Made by a program: the position numbers and the translations under genes. Of a stretch of DNA of 64,000 nucleotides, positions 1 to 10,300 are shown piece after piece (within the stretch, counting starts at the first letter, position 1; every line of letters starts with the position of its first letter). This DNA comes from Ephemerocybe angulata (taxonomy: Eukaryota > Basidiomycota > Agaricomycetes > Agaricales > Psathyrellaceae). The DNA lies in contig JAACJK010000064.1 in assembly GCA_013368325.1 (NCBI GenBank), positions 248,001-312,000 of the forward strand, written 5' to 3'. Under the pieces are notes generated by a model, which did no database searches, was not told where the DNA came from, and saw only the letters and a list, made by a program, of their open reading frames with translations.

Positions 1-1
1 G

Positions 2-130
2 TCGGGGAAGAGCCCGCAATGGCAGGACCCGTTTGGGAGGCCTGTCGCGCATTGGCATGAGGGGCTGGTTTTGCCCGAGCTATCGGACTGTGCAGAGTGT
101 CTGAAGAACCGCGCCAGCAGGGAACTTTAA
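2..130 (+). CDS. F-box protein, 3' end only (cut by window edge)
   Basis: An open frame enters from the left edge and stops at 128-130. Its 42 residues match the C terminus of the F-box gene at 32632-34468 almost residue for residue (SPQWQDPFGRPVAHWHEGL and LVLPELSDCAECLK), diverging only at the last few residues. It is therefore a paralogue of that gene on the opposite strand. Whether the rest of the gene, including its F-box, is intact cannot be seen. Its downstream neighbour is a broken copy of the partner F-box gene, so the tail-to-tail arrangement at 30.4-34.5 kb was copied as a unit. Confidence 0.6.
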   Translation, partial: SGKSPQWQDPFGRPVAHWHEGLVLPELSDCAECLKNRASREL

Positions 131-500
131 ATGATCTGTACAGGTTTTGTGTAGTGTGCTTATCTACATATAGTACAGACTGTTCTACATGTACCGATGC
201 CAGAAAAGATTGAATTTATGAATATCGTCTTCCATCGTACCATATACTACTATCTTCTCAATTGCGTCGCTATCCTGTCGTATTTCTGTGGCACGGATCC
301 ATGCATCAGTCATGTTCTAGCGCAATTGAAATATTTGTCTTACTATGGTCGGAGGGTATGTATACCAAGTTCTCCACCTTCTCCGTATACACCTTGAGCT
401 GATTCCAAGGAAGGTCTATCGCGAATGGATGGACCCCGTGGATCGAGAACTCTTCGAGTTTAGGTGGGTTTTTAAATGCGAGAAGCCGCTTGCCGCTGTA
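131..500 (-). pseudogene. Deletion derivative of the F-box gene at 30363-32564
   Basis: Read on the minus strand, about 500 down to 365 matches the LRR-like middle of the 30363 gene (shared segments KLEEFS.HGVHPFAIDLPWNQ and LKVYTEKVENL). The match then jumps directly to that gene's last coding region (VYIPSDH, then QEIRQ.SDAIEK-like sequence, ending at the HRYM stop). About 1.15 kb of the parent, roughly 31232-32387, is missing at a junction with a few bases of shared sequence (TTGG/CTGG). The last-intron acceptor also appears changed (parent GATGCAG, here GATGCAT). No start codon or F-box remains. I read it as non-functional. Confidence 0.75.
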
Positions 501-758
501 CAAGTGTTATTTCAGACTCCACAAGGAGCGCCCCAGACTCACCTTTCACAAAAATGTCCATTTTCTGGGTATTGATCGGCCAGGAAATCTACGACCCCAT
601 GGTGTGAGTAGCCTTCTCCCTCACGGGCTCATGGGCTCCATTGACCCTCATTGTAGTACGTAGCTTTGGATTGTCTCCATATTATGACGGGGCAGGGAGT
701 TTTCGAGGGCTGGACGCATTATATATGGCACTATATCACTAAGGAAGCAATGAATTAG
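501..758 (+). pseudogene. 3' fragment of an SGNH/PC-esterase gene
   Basis: The sequence closely matches the last two exons of the esterase at 25901-27611 on the opposite strand. It includes the end of the preceding intron (TTATTTCAG), an exon with QGAPQ and a .DRPG.LRP-like stretch, an intron starting GTGAGTAG, and a final exon with the catalytic-type block LDCLHIMTGQG, FEGWTHYIWHY and a stop at 756-758. The membrane anchor, GDS region and most of the enzyme are absent. Homology continues to about 771. It abuts the F-box fragment on the left at about 500. Confidence 0.75.
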
Positions 759-1003
759 TGGGTTTACAGGGGAGGAGATCAAACCTCGAGAGCGGCAAGT
801 CTGTAAGTTGGGAATCCGAACTGCGAACCATCGCGACCACCAATTGGAAAAAAGAAAGAGCAGGAAGAGAAAGCGCTATGCGTGGCCCAAGTATCCAGTA
901 GCATATACTTACTTGAAAACTTGCGTTGTGGCGCCCCGAGCCAAGCCTCTTCGCACGAAGCCAATTGCCGAGAACGGCGAACAGTAATATTTTCCCACAA
1001 AGA

Positions 1004-1009
1004 TATAAA
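1004..1009 (+). promoter_or_regulatory. TATA box of the GYKLP gene at 1100
   Basis: TATAAA lies about 91 bp before the ATG. The same element with the same flank (TATAAAG.CATTGTTC) sits 88-93 bp upstream of the 23738 paralogue and about 66-71 bp upstream of the 25315 paralogue. A conserved GGCGAACAG.AAT.TTTTCCCAC block lies just upstream in at least two copies. Conservation between copies supports a real promoter. Confidence 0.5.
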
Positions 1010-1099
1010 AGCCATTGTTCGACCAGGACACTGACCCAAACTTGACCAGGACTCATTTGCAACTCTTCAACTTCTCCAACCATCATCGATACCCTCAGC

Positions 1100-1711
1100 A
1101 TGATCCCTCCACCTACTCGACCACCCGTAATCTATGTCGGCTATAAGATTCCCACAGCTCAATTCAAGGTCATGATGGATGAAATCCCATCCTACAAAGC
1201 ACTGCGGGAATTGGAATACGTCGGACTCCTCGACCACTTCATTCTTGCAATCTATAGCCGATGGAGGCAGAAACTTCCTCCATCACTGAGACCAAGGGCA
1301 CCCGATGCAATAGGTACTTCCTGTCTATACGAGAGTCCCTCAATATCGACGAACTAACCCGCGTGCCACGACACAGCTTATTGGGCAGACGAAAGCTATG
1401 AAGGTGTGTGCAGCGATGTCCTGTTTCTGATGCGATACACAACGCAGAAGAGCGAAGAACATTACCGCAACCCTGAACACCCGGAAGCCTTCAAATTCCG
1501 CGTCGAAACGGAGTCCGATATCAGGTGTCGCGACGCCTTCACCAAGTTCTTCCAGTCTCAAGGTGTCACCTCTGTAACGGCGGACGATTTTACGTATGCC
1601 TTTTTCCCAGGAAAGCACCCCAAGGATCGAATTGTAGGTTCTATTAACATTTTAAACCTACGAGCACCCCCGCTGACACCGATGTTCAGCGATGGACTTG
1701 ATATCAAGTAA
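1100..1711 (+). CDS. GYKLP-family small protein, type 1 copy A (unknown function)
   Basis: Two exons, 1100-1313 and 1377-1711, with a 63 bp intron (GTACTT..ACACAG, phase 1), predict about 182 residues. I do not recognise the family. Conserved features across the copies are an N-terminal PPVIYVGYK.P strand-like segment, MMDEIP, a RWR.KLP segment, then in exon 2 DVLF.LRYTT, YRNPEHP.AFKFR, CRD.FTKFF.SQG and DFTYAF..G.HPKDR. No signal peptide or membrane segment is seen. The same intron position and phase occur in the 23738 and 25315 copies, which supports the model. This copy reads about 16 residues past the stop of its closest paralogue because a TGA there is CGA here. Confidence 0.65.
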
Positions 1712-1915
1712 GCCCAGGATAATCCCGGGCGCAAGTACACAAGTACACAATATCCGAATCGATATTTGTTACTCAAATCCAAGGTTGTTCGGCGTTGGTT
1801 CAACGTTCAAAGCCCATTCTAAAAAAAATCTTGGAAACGCTGGAGAAGCAAGAAGGGATATAGTTATGAACTCGACATTGGAAAACAAGGAATGGCCATG
1901 GGACAAGTGGGGAAT

Positions 1916-2545
1916 TTAAATGGTAATATTAGAATGGGAGAGTCGACGTGCATGACTACTAGGTCTAGTACGACGCATCAACAAGTAGCATGAGAAAGGG
2001 CAAGCATTAATTCTGCTCACCAACTGGTGCTTGGGATGAGATCCAAGGCTATAAGCAAACGTGAAGTCCTCCCGGGTAATACAGGTGGCGCCTTGATCTC
2101 TGAAGAACTTCAGGATCCCACCGAGGCCCTGGCGGTCGGACTCCTTCTCCACTCGAAACCTGGGGGCGTCGGGATGGAGAGGGTCAAAGAACTGGTCTTC
2201 GCCCTTGTACTTGATGTAGCGGAGCAGGAACAGAATGTGTGTGACGGGGCCTTCGCCCTCCGGACTACCGCAGTATACTGAGTATGAATAATCTGGTTAA
2301 TTTATCGAATTTGAAACGAAGGGTTAGCTGCAACGTACTTTGGGTCATAGGCGCTCTGTCCCGGATTGCTTTCGGAGGTGGGCTCGCTTCCACTGCCCGT
2401 ACATCATCAACGATCGGCCGTTGGGGAAATTCACCGGCTCTCGAATCTCCTTGTACTTGGGGATCTCGTTCATTATTTGGTGGAATAGATCCAAAGGGAG
2501 CTTGTAACCGCTATAGACGACAATGATCTTCGCTGGTTTGGGCAT
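1916..2545 (-). pseudogene. GYKLP-family type 2 copy, frameshifted
   Basis: The ATG at 2545 opens MPKPAK..VVYSGYKLPLD and continues through FPNGRSLMMYGQWKRA. The frame then hits a stop just after the expected RAP segment. Comparison with the 24190 copy shows one missing base between LRK and the RAP codons. Restoring the count gives exactly the family's phase 1 before an intron (GTACGT..ACTCAG, about 2338-2271). Exon 2 (HILFLLRY.KYKGEDQF, LHPDAPRFR, LKFFRDQGA, FTFAYSLGSHPK) is open to a stop at 1916. It is either a recent pseudogene or one sequencing error. It is convergent with the type 1 copy at 1100. Confidence 0.65.
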
Positions 2546-2930
2546 GTTGAAGAGACAGTGGCGGTATTGGTGGCTGTTGAAGTTGGACCCTTGATAACGA
2601 GCAGTAGCGGTGGCATAGAGGGCCACCCAAGGGCCACCTGATGTAGACAACTATGGACAATGAGCTGTATCGGCATCATTGTTCTTTGCTTCGAGAAGGC
2701 GATAGGCATACGGTCGTACGAGTTTCCAGGCTAATCCGCGCAAACCCCAGAGCAAGCAGGAACGAAGGGATCGTGGAACTATGCACGAGAAGTGAGCGTA
2801 ACTACTTATAGCAGACAAGTACCAGACCGCATGAGCCCAGATAGTCGCAACACACAAACCCCGTACCCAGAAAACGAAGTTAAAAATACAGAAAAAGCGA
2901 TAGTACAAAATAAAAGGAAGACGGGTTTCA

Positions 2931-4389
2931 TCAGACCTCAAACATAAAATCCTCATCCAACTCCCCACCCACCTCCCTGAACAGCGGCGGGTCACAATCC
3001 GCCTCCTTAGCACCCTTCGCCTTCCCCGGTATCGCACCGCGCAAAGCAGGCGTCGACCGCGCCGTCGAAGGCGCACTCGCCGTCCTCGACATAGGCGCAC
3101 TCCTCACTGGGGCTCTCCCAAGCCCCACGCCACTCGACTTCGCGTTACTACTCGCCGCCGCTGCTCCTCTCGATGTGGGCACAGCTGCTCGGGGCGCAGT
3201 CGTAGAGGAAGGCATTGGGCGACGGGAGGTTGGAGCAGCGGCAGAGGAGGGCCGCATGAGGCCTTTGGGTGGGAGCGTGGAGGCTGCGGTCGCTGGACGC
3301 GTTCGCGCGGTTTGGGGGAGGGAGCGGAGGGAAGAGGTGGAAGGTGGGATTGTGGACATGGGTCTTGAGCGGGAGACTATTCTGGAGGTTGTGGTGGGTT
3401 TAGGGGGAGGCGGTGCTGTTGCTGCTCTGGCTAGGCGGAATGGGTCGTCGTCCTCTACGCGAGTAGGCATTAGTTTGGCGTGTATCTAGACTGGTAAATC
3501 TGATATGTCTTACCTAGCGGCTTCAGCGATAGGGAATTCGCAGATTGATCTAGCATCTGCGCGACGGGCATGACTAATTGCGGAGGTTCAGGATCCTCCA
3601 AAGGCGCAGAGAAGACCTGTGCTCGGAACGCCTCGCCAAGAGCCTTATAGTCAGGCAGATCAAAGTCTACAGGGGGCTGGTACGGGATATCTGAGACCTT
3701 GTTAATCAGTGCACTCCTCGCGAGACTGAGTCCGGTCAACGCACCAAGGGTATTCGGTGGCATAAACTCAATCTCGTCCAAATCATCCTCAGGAATAGCA
3801 TCCTGCACCTGCACCTCGGGCGACGCGATATCAATATCGCCCACATCCCAGTGTCGCCCGTTATTTGCGGGCGTCTGAAACGAATTCTTCCCCGCGCTCC
3901 TCATCAGCCCGCGCGAGTGGCGCCGCGAAGAGCTCGGCCGCTGCATCTCGGGAGTCGCACCGCCCTTCTGCGTCGTCGTCTCCGCGAATACGAGCTTGGG
4001 GATCTTGACGAAGTCACCATTATTTCCATTGGGGTTTTGGGCGTTGTGGATTTGGCGGTTGGGAAAGGGCGTTTTGTCGCCTAGAGGCTTGTTCTGGCGC
4101 GTGCTTGTGCCCGGCTTGCCCTGTGTTGCGAGCACTTCTTTCAATAGCCTGTTGGGCTCTGCACACCGAAAATATTAGATACTTTGGATGTGATTTGGAG
4201 TGTGCGGGACGTACGAACTGAACCTGGGGCGAATGGGGTCTTCAGTACGCTCTTGCCTTTGGGCCCGACCGTCCGTGCGCCTGCATGCAGGATGAGGTTC
4301 TCTGCACGGCCCTTCAGGCGCGCAGGGGTCTTGGTCGGAGCGTAGTATGGCCCTTCCGTTATGGCGTGGTGCGGGCGGCTGCTGAGCAT
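2931..4389 (-). CDS. Securin-like protein (candidate separase inhibitor)
   Basis: Exons 4389-4215, 4158-3514 and 3454-2931 give 447 residues; introns are GTACGT..GTGCAG and GTAAGA..CGTAG with a CTAAT branch site. The protein is low-complexity and basic in the N-terminal and Ser/Ala/Pro-rich C-terminal parts. An acidic central segment holds EIEFMPP at residues 187-193 and FDLPDY at about 224-229. Securins carry an EIE..-P separase pseudosubstrate followed by an FDLP-type segment in the same order. An RSAL (RxxL) D-box-like site lies at about 206, and no KEN box is seen. The tail ends acidic and aromatic (DEDFMFEV). Securin is my best reading, made from motifs only; otherwise the gene is a hypothetical protein. 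The divergent gap upstream is short. Confidence 0.5.
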
Positions 4390-4893
4390 CGCTGTTAGGG
4401 CGTATGTGTTGGGCGAGTGGAGTGAAACGGAGTTAAATTACGACGTGGGCTGGGTTCGAACGCGTCGTGTGCTGTCGTGTGAAGCGTGGCACGTGGGCGC
4501 CCACTTATCACGTGGTGCGTGGTCCAGGCCTTTCGCGAGCGGCGCGGCGCGCGCCAAGTATGTACTTGACTCCGAGCGCTCAGCAGCAAGGGATTTCAAC
4601 AGTTGTCGGAACCTGAGTACACCACCAACGCAATCCAGTATGTCCCAATGCTGGGGCAACGCATTGATCTCATGAGCAAAAGGTGTGTCCCGCCAAGCTC
4701 CGAGAAATGTCCACAGGGTGCGGCTCAGAAAACGCCACTCAGCGAGCCTTTAATTGAGTCCAATACTTGAGTGATCAGCTTATAATGGCACTCGCCCTCA
4801 AGCTCAAATTGACACTTTGTATGGCTGATATGATTACTCTTCCTCCCATGCCTCATTTTGACTCTTGTGATCTTAGCTTTCTACAATTTGGGA

Positions 4894-5825
4894 TCACCCT
4901 AGCCAGTCGGTAACACCACGGGAAATGAAAGCATCCAGTCCCTCTATAACAGGGGTTTCTCCCCCTACCAAGTCAATGGAGAGGCCGGCCGCTTCCGGCC
5001 TGTCGGAGAGCAGGAATAGCGCTAAAGCCACATCATCTCTCTGGTGTAGCGCGTGAGTACGAAGGCTGGTACAGCCTGAGGGAGGTTGATATATAAGCTT
5101 ACCGCGATCGGGGGACTAAGATGGGTCCTCCCAACTGACGCCTTCCCAGTTCCAGGTTCGTCAGAAAGAATTCCTGGGCGGAGAATTGTCCAGTCGAACG
5201 CTTTACGCTGGACAAGGTCCTTGTCCGCCTCGTACTTCCAGTGCATGTAATCTCCAATGGTTCCGCGAAACGTTTCGGACATTTTGCGGTCCTCTTCGAC
5301 CTGTTAAGGTGATTCCAAATCACGATTTAGAGTGAGACGGTAATAATCGTGAATCACTCACATAGTGTTCAGGAATCTTGTCCGGATTCCTAACATCGAT
5401 GGCCGAGACGAGGACGAGACGAGGGTTCTTCTGCGCGCCTTGTTGCTTCACGCCCTCGATAGCATCAAATATCTTTACCGCACCCTCATAATCAACTTTC
5501 TTGGTTCTCTCCTTGCCGCCCTTACCCCCCGCACCCGCACAGAAGTAGACGAGGTCCGTTTTAGCGTCTGCGAATTGCTTCGTGAACTTGTCCGTTGAGT
5601 CGTTCTCGAGTGAGAGAACGACGGGCTTGGCTCCTGCGCGGCGGATGCCGTCTGATTGAGCCTCGTCTCGGATAACGGAGTGGACGGTCTTGTTTGCTGT
5701 TGAGAGGAGTCGGGCGAGCCTGAGGGCAACCTGTAAATTGTCTTCAGTGAGTAGATTGGCGCCGAGTAAAGTCAAGTAAAGGGTACCTTGCCATGGCCTC
5801 CGATAATTGTGATATTCTTCGACAT
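4894..5825 (-). CDS. NAD(P)-binding Rossmann protein (NmrA/atypical SDR family)
   Basis: Four exons (5825-5787, 5730-5362, 5300-5103, 5040-4894), all in phase 0, give 250 residues. The N terminus has the dinucleotide motif GGHGKVA (residues 9-15) after a hydrophobic strand NITII. YFCAGAG, LVLVSAIDVRNP and WTILRPG follow, as in YwnB/HSCARG-type atypical short-chain dehydrogenase proteins. RDDVALAL and DLVGGETP close the fold. There is no classical YxxxK pair in the usual place, so it may be a redox sensor or a reductase of unknown substrate. It is predicted cytosolic. The start is set by the ATG immediately before the Rossmann strand. Confidence 0.8.
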
Positions 5826-7348
5826 GGTGTACTGCACTGTTCTTTTTTGTGTTTTACCTACAAGCTTGGATATCGATGCTGTTGCTGTACAGTGTACAAC
5901 CGTTAGATTACGGCCGTGCTAGCCCCTACTTATAGACGACTGCCATGAATCGGCATGACATAATTTGTCTGGACCCTGCAGAAGCTTCGAGGACTCGGAG
6001 CGAACCCATAGTGCAGCTCGAGGGAGATATCCTAGAATAATCTGGCATCACGAGTCAAGTCCTGCTTCGTCTTATGTTACATGGCACTACCCATGTGTCA
6101 ATTGAGAATTGTGTCTGTGCGAGTCTGTGCGGAGGCGAATCTCTTCCTGTGAAGAAGTCCGCATCCATCGATCCCGGCCTACATACTCATTTCCATTGAA
6201 GTACGATTTCACCCACAGTCTCACACATAGTCATTATTTAATTCGGTAATTCGGGGTCGATAGAGACGCTAATTAGCCCATATGTCTTCCGTGGTGAGAG
6301 GCGGAAATACGGAACCTTCGAAGTCGACGAACGGAATCAATGCTCGGGCGCATTGAAGCTCTCCTCCATTGTACCCAAGACACAGGAGCCTCTGTGCGAG
6401 GACACAAGTGTCATACCTTGGCTTCGACTGGGAATACGCCCGGTATGACTGGATGAAGTCGACTACAAGTAAGTCCGGCGCGGCAAATGACGGAGAGATG
6501 CTCCAGTAACATTAATATCGCTAAGCAGAGTGCTAAAAGTAGTAGTCATTGAGACCCAAATATACCTTGAAGTTGAAATAGACAAGGGAACCATGTAGCC
6601 CTATGTGTTATGTGCCTGAGCGGCATGGTCGTTGAGAGGTCTGTACGGCAGATGTCGTCCTATGGAGAAGAGGTGCTCTTGGAAGAACAAGGGACAGAAG
6701 GCGGACCCGACGTCTTGTACATGGAATTGAGGCCGATTTACCACCGAATTATGCGGGTATTCGTCGCCAGACTGAGGAGGACACGTATTCCAAGATGATT
6801 GTCGTCCCAAATGCAGGCTCCATGCAGTGAAGCTGCATCCTCAGATGCGACGAGGATCACTGTCAATGAGCGCCGAGGAGATCGAATAGCCCGCATGTTT
6901 CAGACAGGGGGAATTTGCGTTGAAGTCCAGCGTCATATATCCGAGAGAGAGCACCGGTACTCGCTGTATATGTTGAGATTCAAGGAGACACGAGGTGGCG
7001 ACCTGAATAACGAATGTCAAGCCACGGACAGTCACGAGCCAACAAGTCCAGTGTACCGCAGAGCAGGCCTTGAGAGAAAGATGGTCGATATGAGAAACTA
7101 GTTCCGAAGGTTTCCAGGCCCCCAGAAGCGTATACGAAGCGCAGGAAAGAACATAGACGGTGGTAGAAAGCAAGGGGCACAAGAGGCGATCACAGCACCC
7201 GGCAAACAAATCAATTACCGATCTGGGAAAGGCGGCATCAGCTTCGTTGTTGCACCCTTTATCCTGTTCTGGCTGCCCATACCCCTCGTCGTCGTCGTCG
7301 TCCCCGTCGTCGCCCCCGTCCCCCTCGACCCCCGCCGCCGTCCCAGCC
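5826..7348. other. Intergenic region upstream of adenylyl cyclase
   Basis: About 1.5 kb separates the divergently transcribed reductase-like gene and adenylyl cyclase. I see no convincing gene. Short open frames at 6.6-7.1 kb lack start context and recognisable motifs. The last about 100 bp before the cyclase ATG is a C-rich pyrimidine tract (CCCCTCGTCGTCGTCG, then CCCCCGTCCCCCTCG), typical of basidiomycete leader regions. Confidence 0.5.
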
Positions 7349-10300
7349 ATGGCTCGCAGAGGCTCCGCGATGACCGTCGTCAGTCTGCGCCTCACCGACG
7401 ACGCGGTCGACCAGAACGGCGTTGCGCGCCTGGCGCCCATAGACTACATGCCAGCCAGTGACGATGCTGCCATTGCGCCGTGGATCGCAGTACCGGTGAG
7501 TGTCGCATCTGCCCCCAATCTGCGGTCCTGGACAGTATCTACACTTCTGTGTCCAGGACGGTGTCCAAGTATGCCTCTGCGCGCGTCTAATCCGAATCCA
7601 TTGTAGCCCACGCCATTACCGAAATCTCCGGGACGGACATTCAGTTTTGGGCCCAAATCGTCGGTGGCCTCGCTAGTATCGAATCGAAATGGCAGCGGAA
7701 GCCACTACGGCCGCAGCAGCAGGCCCTCAGAATCCCAAAGCACGCTCAGCATCCCGGATCCCAACAGGAGATCCATCGACGAGTACGATTCGCTGCGCGC
7801 CCCTTTCACGAGCGGCTCGTCCGCGCAGTCCTTCGAGCTGCGCAAGTCCAAGTCCTCTCTAACGCTAAATGGCGTCTTTGGCAAGTTACGCAGCCGCGCG
7901 AGCAAGCCCAACATCCACGCCGACGCAGCGGGCCAGACGACGTTCGAACCCTCACATCCATCGCTAAAGAACCCCGTCCCCCCGCTCCCCGCGACGTTTA
8001 TGGGCGTCACTAGCGACAACTACAGCAGCAGTGGCTCCAGAATCTCGCTGCCATTTAAGTCGGGCAAAGGCAAGAAGAAGAAGGATTCGCATCCCCCACT
8101 TCCCCCCAACCCATACGATGCGGGTCCCTCGAACCATCAACGACATCCAAACCTCGACCTCGACCTCGACCTGAACAAGATGGACGGCATTGTCGATTTC
8201 AAGCGGACAGGGTACCTCAGCTCGCCCGGCAGCGGGACAGGCTCGGACTTTGGCAACAGTCTTCCACAGCCCATGCTCTCCTCCGCCGACTTCAACGACC
8301 CCTTTTCTTCTTCGTCGTCTGCACCTCAGAACCGGAAAAATAGCCACTACCGCGTATCACCCACCACTGTCATCTTGCCGAACAACTTCACTAATGGCCA
8401 CCGGCCCATGTCATCGTCGGGAGGCAGCATGTCCAATGGCGGTGCCACAGACGCCTCGAAGTGGGTTGCGCCGCAGAGCTGGGTCGTGGTGAAGAAGGAG
8501 GGTGAGGACCATGTCGAGCCCACGGGCGACTCCGAGTCGGACGATGAGAGCGCACGGTCATCCTTGGTTCAGCCGAAGATGTCGACAGCCTCGTTCGGGA
8601 CGATAGGAGGGGAGTGGTCCTTCGTCTCGCCGCCAGACAACACGTCGTCGCTTAGGAGTGTGCAGACTCGGGAAAGAGATCGGGACCGACGGTCTATCGG
8701 CAAACCGACGATGTACAACATTCGAATATACCGGTCGAACCGGTCGGCGCATCGTGTCACGTTGGAACAGTCGACGACGGTTGCTGAACTTAACAAGATG
8801 TTGTTCAAGGTCATATATCAGAATTCGGACAGGGGAGAGCAGCATAGGTTGTATCTTAATGAGGGTGGTCGAGGTATGGCCTGGTGGACGATGCTGGGGG
8901 TTCTCTGCTGACTTTCTTTTCTATAGAACGAATTCTTGGACCGACTGAACGACCTGCCAACATCGTCCGTAAAAGACTGCTCCTCAATGGGTTTGAACCC
9001 GAAGACGGCATCGAAAACCTGGGATACGTCGAACAGCCGTTCCTCTTCAAGTTCGCCTTCAAAAGCCAGCTACTTGGCCCCCCGGTACGTGATCATGATC
9101 TCTTCACGACATGATTGTTGTACTAAAAGATAATTAAGGAGGAGGATTTACACTTTGACACCTTCGACTTCATCGACCTCACGGGCCAAAGTCTTCGAAC
9201 AATCCCCGTCATCTTACATCAGAACGCAGATTCGATCGTTTCTCTCAAGCTCTCCCAAAACCCCATGGTTGAGATCCCCCTGGACTTCATCCAGTCATGC
9301 TCCTCTCTTCGTGAACTGCGGTTATCCAACATGGCAATGCAGAAGGTTCCTCAAAGCGTCCGACATGCTACATCGTTACACCGGCTCGACCTTTCGTCCA
9401 ACAGAATAGGCGATCTCGAAGACGCGTTCCTCGATCAGATCACCGGCCTGATGTCCCTCAAGCTGCAGAACAACAAACTTAACTCCCTACCCTGGCATTT
9501 TGGCCGCCTGCGTTGCATTAACTCCCTGAACATCTCGAACAACAAATTCTCTCAGTTTCCCCTGGTTGTCACCCAAATGCCCAACCTGCTAGACCTCGAT
9601 ATCTCTTTCAACACCATCACGGAGCTCCCCGAGGAGATTGGGCAGCTGAAAACGCTGAACCGCCTGTCTATCCTTGGGAATCAGATTACCCGCTTCCCGG
9701 ATGAATGCTCGCAGCTCACCGCGCTTCGTGTCCTTGATTGCAGGCGCAATATGATTACTGACCTCACCATCGTACTTATGCTACCCAACATCGAAGCTAT
9801 CGACGCTGACCACAACGCACTATCCGCACTCGACCTCTCCATCGGCCCTAAGCTCACGAGGGTTGACGTCTCGAATAACGACATCACGAAGCTATCCCTG
9901 ACGCCAGGCCCTGTTGGCCGCTCCCCGTACTCTCTTACATTCCTAGACCTGTCCTACGCCAAACTATCTTCACTCGACGACATCGCCCTTGGCACCCTCG
10001 TATCTCTACGCACCTTGAAGCTTGACCACAACTCCTTCCTCCGCATCCCCGACACCCTTGGAGAACTTAGACTGCTAGAAACGCTTTCGGTCTCTGACAA
10101 CAACCTTACCAGCCTTCCCGAATCCATCGGCCGCTTGCAGAAGCTCGATGTGCTCGACGCGCACCATAACGCCCTCACGGCCGTCCCCGAATCGCTGTGG
10201 AACTGCGCGAGCCTGACGTGCATCAACTTCACGTCCAATCATATCAAGGAGTGGCCGCACCCTCCCAACAACGAACTACCTGATGAGCCAGCTTCGACGA

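Larger units (their letters stand above)
968..1985 (+). repeat. Inverted copy of 22825-23872 (about 1 kb)
   Basis: This block carries one GYKLP-family gene, its TATA-containing promoter and its 3' flank. It aligns end to end with the reverse complement of 22825-23872. Shared landmarks, in order: GGCGAACAG.AAT.TTTTCCCAC, a TATAAA element, the whole coding region with its intron, GCGCAAGTACACAAGTACACAATATCC-like sequence, and ATGGCCATGGGACAAG near the far end. The two copies differ by scattered substitutions and small indels. Confidence 0.85.

Noticed and set aside
1..2600. Possibility that the left-edge mosaic is a transposable element
   Set aside because: No terminal repeats, transposase or reverse transcriptase seen. 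All parts match host genes at 22.8-32.8 kb in consistent inverted order.
6841..7440. About 200-codon minus-strand frame overlapping the cyclase start
   Set aside because: It overlaps the cyclase first exon and its C-rich leader. The Asp/Gly runs come from the repeat tract and no motif is seen.
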